From NCBI RefSeq assembly GCF_022570735.2, contig NZ_JANCNS010000003.1:434001-498000 (forward strand): DNA of 64,000 nucleotides. The letters are read 5' to 3'. The translations under genes were made by a program, and so were the position numbers. Under the pieces are notes generated by a model. The model made no database searches. It saw only the letters and a list, made by a program, of their open reading frames with translations, and had not been told where the DNA came from. This DNA comes from Christiangramia oceanisediminis (lineage in GTDB: Bacteria; Bacteroidota; Bacteroidia; Flavobacteriales; Flavobacteriaceae). Shown here in pieces: positions 35,185-41,621 of this stretch; positions within the stretch are counted from its first letter, which is position 1; the number at the start of each line of letters is the position of its first letter.

Positions 35185-35885
35185 TGGGCAAAAATAAGGA
35201 TATATTCGGCACGGCCATCAGGGCCTATTTTGAAAATAAGGACGAAACCGATATCGAGGTACACTCCCCCGATTTTGAAGATGACGTCATCCCTATATCA
35301 TACCTTTTCAGGGATTTTGACGAAATGCCCGAAATTGAAAAAACCGCCCTGGAACTTTGCTTCGGAAAGGTTCTGGACGTGGGATGCGGAGCAGGAAGCC
35401 ACAGCCTGTACCTTCAGGATGAATTAAAATTGGATTGCCTCGCGATCGATACTTCAGAAGCTGCCATAGAGATCGCCCGAAAAAGAGGAGTGAAAAATAC
35501 CAGCAACCAGGATTTCTTTCAGCTGAAGGATGAAAGGTTCGACACGATCCTGATGCTGATGAACGGTAGCGGCATTATTGGCAAACTGGAGAATCTTCAA
35601 GGCTTTTTCACCCATGCAAGGTCTATATTAAACGAGACCGGACAGATCCTTATGGACTCTTCAGACCTTATCTTTTTATTTGACGATGAAGTTCCAGAAG
35701 GAAATCATTATTACGGTGAGCTAAAATTCAGCATGAGCTACAAGAATGAGCGATCGGAAGAATTCGACTGGCTTTATATTGATGAAAAGCTGCTTAAAAA
35801 GCGTGCAAGTGAAAATAAGTTTAGCTGTGAGATCGTTAAAAAAGGAAGCCATTACGATTACCTGGCAGTATTAAAACCTTACTAA
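35184..35885 (+). CDS. Class I SAM-dependent methyltransferase
   Basis: 233 aa. SAM-binding motif I is VLDVGCGAGSHSLYL at about residues 63-77, motif II Asp in CLAIDTSEAAIEIA, and post-I TILMLMNGSGIIGKL. The substrate is unknown. The proposed start is TTG at 35184 (giving MGKNKDIFGTAIRAYFENKD), because the N-terminal KDIFG part is conserved in homologues I know; an ATG at about residue 48 would remove it. The start codon overlaps the divergent YkgJ start, so at most one base separates the two coding regions. Confidence 0.85.
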   Translation: MGKNKDIFGTAIRAYFENKDETDIEVHSPDFEDDVIPISYLFRDFDEMPEIEKTALELCFGKVLDVGCGAGSHSLYLQDELKLDCLAIDTSEAAIEIARKRGVKNTSNQDFFQLKDERFDTILMLMNGSGIIGKLENLQGFFTHARSILNETGQILMDSSDLIFLFDDEVPEGNHYYGELKFSMSYKNERSEEFDWLYIDEKLLKKRASENKFSCEIVKKGSHYDYLAVLKPY

Positions 35886-35899
35886 CCCGCAAATTTTCC

Positions 35900-35907
35900 T
35901 ATTTTTG
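35900..35907 (+). promoter_or_regulatory. -7 box of the lipoprotein metalloprotease gene
   Basis: TATTTTTG matches TAnnTTTG, 20 bases before the ATG at 35928. It argues against the ATG at 35913, which would be at the transcription start. Confidence 0.55.
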
Positions 35908-35927
35908 ATGGAATGCGAACTTACAAC

Positions 35928-36701
35928 ATGAAACATTTAATAAGACTAGTTCTACTGCTAACAGGCCTTTCGCTGGCAATTTCGTGTACCCGGGAAAGCG
36001 ATGGACCATCAGACGGCATTGACCGATCTGCCAACCTAAAATCTCTGGGTTCTTCAGCTGAAGATCTGCTGAGCGATGTTAAGTTCACCTCGCTTAATAT
36101 AGAGATGGTCTATGTGGAAGGCAGCAAGCCTACTAACGAAGCCATAAGCAAGTTCCAGACCTTTCTGGAACAGCGGGTTTACAAGCCAGACGGCATCAAT
36201 ATCAGTCTCCGCAGTGTGGCATCTTCAGGTAAAGCTCCATTCTCTATTGAAGAAATCGTTGAGATCGAAAAACAGGAACGAACGGCCTATAATGCCGGTG
36301 ACGAAATTGCGGTTTGGATCTATTTTGCAGATGGAAGCAATGAAAAGGATGAAAACGACAAATTTGTTCTGGGCTCTGCCTTCAGGAATACTTCCATGGT
36401 GATCTACCAGGGAACCATTCAGACTTTTGCCAGCAGGCCAAGATCTCCGAGCCGTGCAACCATTGAAGCCGCAACCCTGAACCATGAATTAGGACATTTA
36501 TTTGGATTAGTAGACCTGGGTACGGCCCCGGTCTCAGACCACCAGGACCCGGAGAACCAGGGACACTGCAGAATTGACGGTTGTCTTATGAAAGCATCAA
36601 TCGAATTTGGAACGGGAGTTTTTGATGTGCTGGAAGGCAGCGGGATACCCCAATTGGACCAGGCCTGCATCGATGATCTTCAGTCCATAGGCGGAAAATA
36701 A
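35928..36701 (+). CDS. Lipoprotein zinc metalloprotease (HExxHxxGxxD type)
   Basis: 257 aa from the ATG at 35928 (MKHLIRLVLLLTGLSLAISC), with lipobox LAISC. The only strong motif is NHELGHLFGLVDLG at about residue 190, an HExxHxxGxxD zinc site with Asp as third ligand, followed by the DHQDPENQGHCRIDGCLM segment that could supply the Met-turn. No relatives with known substrates are recognised; expected to cleave proteins at the outer membrane or in the periplasm. It is followed by a strong bidirectional terminator. Confidence 0.82.
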   Translation: MKHLIRLVLLLTGLSLAISCTRESDGPSDGIDRSANLKSLGSSAEDLLSDVKFTSLNIEMVYVEGSKPTNEAISKFQTFLEQRVYKPDGINISLRSVASSGKAPFSIEEIVEIEKQERTAYNAGDEIAVWIYFADGSNEKDENDKFVLGSAFRNTSMVIYQGTIQTFASRPRSPSRATIEAATLNHELGHLFGLVDLGTAPVSDHQDPENQGHCRIDGCLMKASIEFGTGVFDVLEGSGIPQLDQACIDDLQSIGGK

Positions 36702-36718
36702 TAGCAAAAGTTATTGCA

Positions 36719-36750
36719 AAAAAAATCCCCGGAGTTCCGGGGATTTTTTT
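36719..36750. terminator. Bidirectional terminator between convergent genes
   Basis: ATCCCCGGA / TCCGGGGAT stem around a GT loop, flanked by A-run and T-run on each side, serving both the metalloprotease gene and the FKBP gene. Confidence 0.9.
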
Positions 36751-36770
36751 ATTTCGTATAAATTATCTGC

Positions 36771-37721
36771 TTATTTAAAAACATCAGGATCCAGGTAATC
36801 CGGGGTTCCGTCGTTATTGGAATCGGTGAAGATGATCGTACCATCCTCAAGGATCTCGATCTCTTCCCTGGTTGGAGTTCCGTCGCCATCATCATCGGCA
36901 TCAGAGTGATTGCTCAGGCCATCCCCATCGGTATCATCATTAAATGCATCGCCATCTCCGTTGAGGTCTTCCATATAAGAAGGAATCCCGTCCCCATCAT
37001 GATCGGCTACATTAACCAGGTACAGGTTGAGACTAAAAATAATTGGAGAATATTGGGGAATATTAGGTCGCGATTCGCTAAAATAAGCCAAACCTGAAGG
37101 CATGAATATGGCTCCTACACCAAAATCATTATTCCATTTTGTAGTATTATCGGGAAGAACCTCGTAACCGGTGGAAGCTCTAAATTCTACAAATCCTTCC
37201 TGGAAACCTTTAATAGTCCCTCCTCCTCTTTGTACAACGCCATTAGAACCTTTGATCTGGTAACCCGATAAATTAAACCAGGTTGGAGTTTTAATATTAT
37301 TCTGAAATACCGCACCCTTTAAATTTTCACCCAATAAGGCAGTAAAAACCGAATCGGTACTCCTTGGAGCGGGCCCTTCGCCTTCCCTAACCTTAAGAAT
37401 ATACAGCTGCTGGTCTACTCCCTGATAATTTACAGTCTTGGTGATCAGGTCTTCAGATTCTATAATTGGAGTCTTATCTGAATTTTCACCAGCGATGGTA
37501 TCAAATCTCACCACATAGTCAAAATTTTCAGCAGGATTCTCGAAATCCTCATAGTTATAAAAATGAGTTGACATATATTCGATTAGCTCCTGGTCATTCT
37601 CGATCGCCACCTCTCCCCTGTCTCTCGGTGGAATCGTTTCCACACCATCATCATCATTATTATTGCATGAAAAAACAAGGAAAACTGAAAGGCCTAACAC
37701 CCATATTTTGTTTAATCTCAT
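36771..37721 (-). CDS. FKBP-type peptidyl-prolyl isomerase lipoprotein with Asp-rich calcium-type repeats
   Basis: 316 aa from the ATG at 37721 (MRLNKIWVLGLSVFLVFSC), with lipobox VFSC. The middle (about 110-245) has FKBP features: VFQNNIKTPTWFNLSG, GTIKGFQEGFVEF and the active-site-like FGVGAIFMPSGLAYF. The last 70 residues have several DxDxDG loops (DHDGDGIP, DLNGDGDAF, DTDGDGLSN, DADDDGDGTP, DSNNDGTPDYLD), as in thrombospondin type-3 or dockerin calcium sites. It recalls the gliding-linked FKBP lipoprotein GldI, which lacks such a tail. Inferred: envelope folding catalyst whose C-terminus is calcium-stabilised. Confidence 0.85.
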   Translation of the reverse strand: MRLNKIWVLGLSVFLVFSCNNNDDDGVETIPPRDRGEVAIENDQELIEYMSTHFYNYEDFENPAENFDYVVRFDTIAGENSDKTPIIESEDLITKTVNYQGVDQQLYILKVREGEGPAPRSTDSVFTALLGENLKGAVFQNNIKTPTWFNLSGYQIKGSNGVVQRGGGTIKGFQEGFVEFRASTGYEVLPDNTTKWNNDFGVGAIFMPSGLAYFSESRPNIPQYSPIIFSLNLYLVNVADHDGDGIPSYMEDLNGDGDAFNDDTDGDGLSNHSDADDDGDGTPTREEIEILEDGTIIFTDSNNDGTPDYLDPDVFK

Positions 37722-37760
37722 CGAAGTTTTATTTTGGAGGCGCAAGATACAATAATCTTG

Positions 37761-37768
37761 TATTTTTG
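37761..37768 (+). promoter_or_regulatory. -7 box of the S4-domain gene cluster
   Basis: TATTTTTG matches TAnnTTTG, 33 bases before the ATG at 37802, preceded by an intergenic stretch shared with the divergent FKBP gene. Confidence 0.55.
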
Positions 37769-37801
37769 CTTAATTATGAACGCCTATTTAGCCTTCAAAT
37801 T

Positions 37802-38215
37802 ATGAGAGTTGACAAATTTCTGTGGTGTGTGAGGTATTTCAAAACGCGTAGCCTGGCAACTAATGCCTGCAAACAGGGTAAAGTAAGGCTAGAAGATGAG
37901 ATCCTGAAACCCTCCAAAGAAGTATTTCCCGGAGATAAACTAAAAGTGCGAAAGAACCAGATCAATTATGAGCTCGAGATCCTTGACATTCCGAAAAGCA
38001 GGGTTGGTGCCAAACTGGTTAATATTTACATTACAGACCTTACCCCCAAAGAAGCATTCGAAGCCCAGGACCTGCTTAAGTACTCAAAGGATTATTATCG
38101 CAAAAAAGGCACGGGACGCCCTACCAAGAAAGACAGAAGAGATATAGATGAGTGGTTCGATAATGCTAGCGACAAGCCTAATGAAAATTTAAACAAGGAT
38201 AAGGATAGTGAATAA
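37802..38215 (+). CDS. S4-domain RNA-binding protein (Hsp15-like)
   Basis: 137 aa from the ATG at 37802 (MRVDKFLWCVRYFKTRSLAT); the open frame continues upstream but through the antisense of the FKBP gene. An S4 domain fills residues 1-65 and the C-terminus is charged (GRPTKKDRRDIDEWFD). Hsp15 rescues stalled 50S subunits with attached peptidyl-tRNA in E. coli; the same is plausible here. It heads a three-gene run with the TPMT-like methyltransferase (8-base overlap) and the phosphoribosyltransferase. Confidence 0.88.
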   Translation: MRVDKFLWCVRYFKTRSLATNACKQGKVRLEDEILKPSKEVFPGDKLKVRKNQINYELEILDIPKSRVGAKLVNIYITDLTPKEAFEAQDLLKYSKDYYRKKGTGRPTKKDRRDIDEWFDNASDKPNENLNKDKDSE

Positions 38216-38783
38216 GGAATACTGGTCTAAACGCTACAGGAATAAAAATACCGGCTGGGATATTGGATACCTTTCTACCCCTATCAAAGAATATGCAGAC
38301 CAGCTTAAAAACAAAGACCTTGAGATTCTAATTCCTGGTTCTGGTAATTCTTATGAAGCCGAATATCTTTTTAAGTCGGGTTTCAAAAATGTATTTGTTT
38401 GCGATATCGCGCGGGAACCACTTCAGAATCTGAAAAAGAGATTACCTGAATTTCCCGAGGAGCAGCTAATTGAAGCCGACTTTTTTGAAATGGATCGAAA
38501 GTTCGACCTCATACTTGAACAAACCTTCTTTTGCGCGATCCCTGTAAAAATGCGTCCGGCCTATGCCCGAAAGTCGGCAGATCTGCTCAGACCCGGAGGT
38601 AGAATTGCCGGCCTGTTATTTAACTTTGAACTTACTCAAAACGGGCCTCCGTTTGGCGGCAGTAAACAGGAATATTTAACGTATTTTAGTGAGCATTTTA
38701 AAATTGATATCTTGGAACCCTGCTATAATTCGATCCCCCCTAGACAGGGCAACGAATTGTTTTTTAAATTCACAAAAAAATAA
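38208..38783 (+). CDS. Thiopurine-methyltransferase-like SAM methyltransferase
   Basis: 191 aa, GTG start at 38208 overlapping the S4 gene end. The N-terminal YWSKRYRNKNTGWDIGYLSTPI (W-x-x-R, GWD) is the TPMT-family opening, followed by the SAM site EILIPGSGNSYEAEYLFKSGF and the QTFFCAIPVKMRPAYA block. TPMT-family proteins methylate thiols, selenols or halides; which one here is unknown. Two bases separate it from the next gene. Confidence 0.87.
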   Translation: MNKEYWSKRYRNKNTGWDIGYLSTPIKEYADQLKNKDLEILIPGSGNSYEAEYLFKSGFKNVFVCDIAREPLQNLKKRLPEFPEEQLIEADFFEMDRKFDLILEQTFFCAIPVKMRPAYARKSADLLRPGGRIAGLLFNFELTQNGPPFGGSKQEYLTYFSEHFKIDILEPCYNSIPPRQGNELFFKFTKK

Positions 38784-38785
38784 AG

Positions 38786-39283
38786 ATGGAAAAGCTTCCT
38801 ATTCTAAACCAGGAACAAATAAAGCATAAAGTTCGTCGTATCGCGTACCAGATCTATGAAAGCAATATGAACGAAAAGGAAATCATTCTTGCCGGGATTG
38901 CCAGGAATGGTTATGAACTTGCGAAAAAGATAGAAACAGAGCTCATTTCTATTTCTCCGTTAAAAATTTCACTGTGTAAAGTAGAGATCGATAAGAAACA
39001 GCCTTTAAACGAGATCAAAACATCGCTAACTTCAGAAGAATACAAGGGTAGATCGGTCATCCTGGTAGATGATGTACTAAATTCCGGAACTACCTTAATC
39101 TATGGAGTAAGGCACTTTTTGAATGTTCCTTTAAAACAGTTCAAAACGGCCGTCCTGGTAGATCGCAATCACAAGAAATACCCTGTAAAAGCCGATTTTA
39201 AAGGCATATCACTCTCCACATCTCTAAGCGAAACGGTGAAAGTAATACTGGAAGAAAATAACGAACGGGTAGAACTATCTTAA
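38786..39283 (+). CDS. Phosphoribosyltransferase (PyrR-like)
   Basis: 165 aa type I phosphoribosyltransferase. The PRPP loop is VILVDDVLNSGTT at residues 92-104, and the hydrophobic N-terminal ILAGIARNGYELAKKI resembles PyrR. PyrR proteins bind pyr mRNA and have weak uracil PRTase activity, but no pyr genes follow here, so the role is open. Convergent with aroK, sharing its last 9 bases. Confidence 0.85.
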   Translation: MEKLPILNQEQIKHKVRRIAYQIYESNMNEKEIILAGIARNGYELAKKIETELISISPLKISLCKVEIDKKQPLNEIKTSLTSEEYKGRSVILVDDVLNSGTTLIYGVRHFLNVPLKQFKTAVLVDRNHKKYPVKADFKGISLSTSLSETVKVILEENNERVELS

Positions 39284-39796
39284 GCGATTTGTAATTTCTG
39301 TGATCAGTTCTTCTGAATCTTTGCCTCCGCAATCGATGACATGGTCTGCCTGGTTATAGTAAAAGCCTCTTTCAAAAAGATGTTTCCGAATGAACTCTTC
39401 GAGCTCTTCTTTATTTTGAAGATGCTTAATTACCGGACGTTCATCTTTTTCAGAAAAAAGTCTTTCGGTAAGCTGCTGCACAGATAATTTCAAATAAAAA
39501 GATACGGCGTCATTCGCCTCTCGAATCAATTCCATATTATCTCCATAACAGGGTGTACCGCCTCCTAAAGAAATCACGGCATTCTGTTCCTGGCTCAAAA
39601 CCTGCTCGAGAACTTTTCTTTCGAGTTTCCTGAAGTAGATCTCACCTTTTTGCTGAAAAATCTCTGAAATACTCAGATTTTCGATTTTTTCGATTTCCTC
39701 ATCAAAATCTATAAATTTTTGTTCGATTCTTTCCGCGAGTCGCTTTCCAATAAAGGATTTCCCGGAACCCATATATCCGATTAAAAAAATTCTCAT
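39275..39796 (-). CDS. aroK: Shikimate kinase
   Basis: 173 aa NMP-kinase-fold enzyme of the shikimate pathway: shikimate plus ATP gives shikimate-3-phosphate. Walker A is GYMGSGKSF at residues 7-15, the shikimate-binding residues are in IDFDEEIEK and SLGGGTPCYGD, and the lid Arg in FSEKDERPVI. It is a single gene with a -7 box 30 bases upstream of the ATG. Its 3' end overlaps the convergent phosphoribosyltransferase gene by 9 bases. Confidence 0.95.
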   Translation of the reverse strand: MRIFLIGYMGSGKSFIGKRLAERIEQKFIDFDEEIEKIENLSISEIFQQKGEIYFRKLERKVLEQVLSQEQNAVISLGGGTPCYGDNMELIREANDAVSFYLKLSVQQLTERLFSEKDERPVIKHLQNKEELEEFIRKHLFERGFYYNQADHVIDCGGKDSEELITEITNRLR

Positions 39797-39825
39797 CCTA
39801 TAACTTGCTTATATTGAGTCAAAGG

Positions 39826-39833
39826 CAAAACTA
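39826..39833 (-). promoter_or_regulatory. -7 box of aroK
   Basis: TAGTTTTG on the minus strand, 29 bases before the ATG. Confidence 0.5.
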
Positions 39834-39857
39834 TGATAAAATTATAGCAAATAAGGC

Positions 39858-39887
39858 TTGAAAAATAAATTAATGAGTGTATATTTG
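39858..39887 (+). promoter_or_regulatory. Promoter of the tRNA-Lys genes
   Basis: TTG (39858-39860), 19 bases, TATATTTG (39880-39887), a full consensus. Expected start near 39894, 30 bases before the first tRNA-Lys. Confidence 0.8.
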
Positions 39888-39923
39888 CACCCGCATTCGC
39901 AAAAAGACGGATGTTTTTTTATT

Positions 39924-39996
39924 GATCTGGTAGCTCAGTTGGTAGAGCATCTCCCTTTTAAGGAGAGGGTCCTGGGTTCGAGCCCCAGCCAGATCA
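39924..39996 (+). tRNA. tRNA-Lys (TTT anticodon), copy 1
   Basis: Acceptor GATCTGG / CCAGATC; anticodon stem TCTCC/GGAGA with loop CTTTTAA gives TTT; T-loop TTCGAGC. Followed directly by two repeat units that carry its 3' end. Confidence 0.97.
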
Positions 39997-40130
39997 CAAA
40001 GTGAGCTGGAAGGGCGAGAAGCATGTCCTGAGCGTAGTCGAAGGAAGCCCCAGCCAGATCACAAAGTGAGCTGGAAGGGTGAGAAGCATGTCCCGAGCTA
40101 AGTCGAGGGAAGCCCCAGCCAGATCACAGG
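39997..40130 (+). repeat. tRNA-Lys-linked tandem repeat, two units after copy 1
   Basis: 65-base period. Each unit is a 34-base core (40012-40045 and 40077-40110) preceded by GTGAGCTGGAA and followed by AGCCCCAGCCAGATCACA, an exact copy of the tRNA-Lys 3' end. The second core differs from the first at a few bases, including a paired change TCCT/AGGA to TCCC/GGGA. A third, coreless tRNA-end copy closes the block at 40111-40129. Confidence 0.9.
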
Positions 40131-40154
40131 AAAGTTCATAATTTAATGGTTTTA

Positions 40155-40227
40155 GATCTGGTAGCTCAGTTGGTAGAGCATCTCCCTTTTAAGGAGAGGG
40201 TCCTGGGTTCGAGCCCCAGCCAGATCA
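40155..40227 (+). tRNA. tRNA-Lys (TTT anticodon), copy 2
   Basis: Identical in sequence to copy 1 and probably arose by duplication of a segment that included the repeat element. The intervening 25 bases (40130-40154) carry no promoter-like box, so both copies are likely co-transcribed. Confidence 0.97.
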
Positions 40228-40372
40228 CAAAGTGAGCTGGAAGGGCGAGAAGCATGTCCTGAGCGTAGTCGAAGGAAGCCCCAGCCAGATCACAAAGTGA
40301 GCTGGAAGGGCGAGAAGCATGTCCTGAGCGTAGTCGAAGGAAGCCCCAGCCAGATCACAAAGTGAGCTGGAA
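40228..40372 (+). repeat. tRNA-Lys-linked tandem repeat, two units after copy 2
   Basis: Two identical 34-base cores (40243-40276, 40308-40341), each followed by the 31-base segment made of the tRNA-Lys 3' end plus CAAAGTGAGCTGGAA. The last 31-base segment runs into a terminator hairpin. Confidence 0.9.
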
Positions 40373-40390
40373 CTTTATTCCAGAAATCAC
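40362..40390 (+). terminator. Terminator of the tRNA-Lys transcript
   Basis: GTGA-g-CTGGAA / TTCCAG-aaa-TCAC with loop CTTTA, followed by TATTTTCTTCTTT. It uses the same GTGAGCTGGAA arm that precedes every repeat core. Confidence 0.65.
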
Positions 40391-40441
40391 TATTTTCTTC
40401 TTTACAATAGATATCTACCGGACTAACCCGGTAATTTTGTC

Positions 40442-40525
40442 GCCCGGGTGCTGGAACTGGTAGACAGGCATGGTTGAGGGCCATGTGTCCATTAGGGCGT
40501 GCGGGTTCGACTCCCGCCTCGGGCA
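40442..40525 (+). tRNA. tRNA-Leu (GAG anticodon)
   Basis: 84 nt type II tRNA; acceptor GCCCGGG / CTCGGGC with a G-U pair; anticodon stem CATGG/CCATG with loop TTGAGGG gives GAG; long variable arm. A T-run follows at 40527-40532. Confidence 0.96.
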
Positions 40526-40613
40526 CTTTTTTCCATAAAATTTCTTTTTTATTCTTTTTCTCCACTTTGATATCTCCCTGAATATCAACACTATCATCTT
40601 TTGCATTTTACAA

Positions 40614-40696
40614 TTGTTTAGTTTTTTAACTACTTAGTTAAACAATTTAACAAATCAATAATGGATTTTATGCACGGTATTGTTTAGATTTGTTTA
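40614..40696 (+). promoter_or_regulatory. Operator-like TTGTTTA repeats and promoter of the carotenoid operon
   Basis: TTGTTTA occurs at 40614-40620, 40680-40686 and 40690-40696, and inverted (TAAACAA) at 40639-40645, with a near-copy TAACAAA at 40648-40654. The last two are ten bases apart, one helical turn, and overlap the -7 box TAGATTTG (40685-40692), which lies 20 bases before the regulator's ATG. Binding of a repressor would cover the promoter. Confidence 0.6.
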
Positions 40697-40712
40697 AGCT
40701 TTATATGAAAGA

Positions 40713-41615
40713 ATGGAACATATCAAACAAACCTTTAGCATAAAAGATCTGGAGCATTTAACCGGAATCAAGGCCCATACTATCCGAATCTGGGAGAAAC
40801 GCTACGATATTTTGGACCCGGAACGCACCGATACCAATATTCGGCTCTATAATGGGGAAAACCTACAAAAACTTCTAAATATCTCCTTTCTGAATTCACA
40901 TGGATATAAAATCTCAAGGATATCCAAAATGAATGAAGAAGAGATCAATAAACTGGTAAGAAGAATTTCGGCTTCAGCAAGCGAGGAAAACAGGGCGCTC
41001 AACGCTTTAAAGCTGGCCATGATGAACTTTGACGATCACCTGTTTCTTGAAACCTACAATCAGCTTAGGAAGACCAAAACCTTCCGGGAAGTTTTTTATG
41101 ATGTATTCCTTCCTCTCCTTGAAGAAATAGGGATCTTATGGCAAACAGACACTATAAAACCAATTCATGAGCATTATATCACTGAATTGATACGACAAAA
41201 GATCTACCTGAACATTGCTGAACTAAAATTCACCAATCTAACCAGTGATGACGATCAAATCTATGTCCTGTTCCTACCGGAAAACGAGATACATGACATA
41301 GGAATTCTCTATCTGAATTATGAATTACTGGCAGCTGGAAGAAAAGTGATCTATCTGGGGCATAGTTTACCTATGGACAATATAGATTACCTTCTTGATT
41401 TCCACGAGAACATCAAATTTATGAGCTACCTTACTGTAAGTCCTGTGAATACTGATGTACACGAATTTGTTAAAGAGTTCGAAGGAAAAGTGTGCAGAGA
41501 TAAACCCAGGGAATTATTATTATTTGGGCAAAAAACCAAAGAATTAAATCCGGAAAATCTCTCTGAACACATCAAAATATATAGCTCCATTACCGAATTT
41601 ATCAATACCCTGTAA
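40713..41615 (+). CDS. MerR-type regulator with B12-binding domain (CarH/LitR-like)
   Basis: 300 aa. An N-terminal MerR winged helix (FSIKDLEHLTGIKAHTIRIWEKRYDIL, residues 8-34) is followed by a helical domain with the W-x9-EH motif (Trp143, Glu153, His154) that caps adenosylcobalamin and a Rossmann-like B12 domain with ExHxxG (Glu192, His194, Gly197). In CarH of Thermus and Myxococcus this design represses carotenoid genes in the dark and releases DNA in light when the Co-C bond breaks. Its place at the head of the crt genes, six bases before crtI, fits that role. The residue after Trp143 is Gln144, where Thermus CarH has His132, the light-state ligand. Confidence 0.88.
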   Translation: MEHIKQTFSIKDLEHLTGIKAHTIRIWEKRYDILDPERTDTNIRLYNGENLQKLLNISFLNSHGYKISRISKMNEEEINKLVRRISASASEENRALNALKLAMMNFDDHLFLETYNQLRKTKTFREVFYDVFLPLLEEIGILWQTDTIKPIHEHYITELIRQKIYLNIAELKFTNLTSDDDQIYVLFLPENEIHDIGILYLNYELLAAGRKVIYLGHSLPMDNIDYLLDFHENIKFMSYLTVSPVNTDVHEFVKEFEGKVCRDKPRELLLFGQKTKELNPENLSEHIKIYSSITEFINTL

Positions 41616-41621
41616 GCTTTA

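Noticed and set aside
39981-40372. Possible CRISPR array
   Set aside because: The 65-base units follow each other without unique spacers and contain tRNA sequence; no cas genes are near.
40290-40606. Open frames on the minus strand across the tRNA-Lys repeats and tRNA-Leu
   Set aside because: They are the antisense of structural RNA and repeats; frames arise from the repeat composition.
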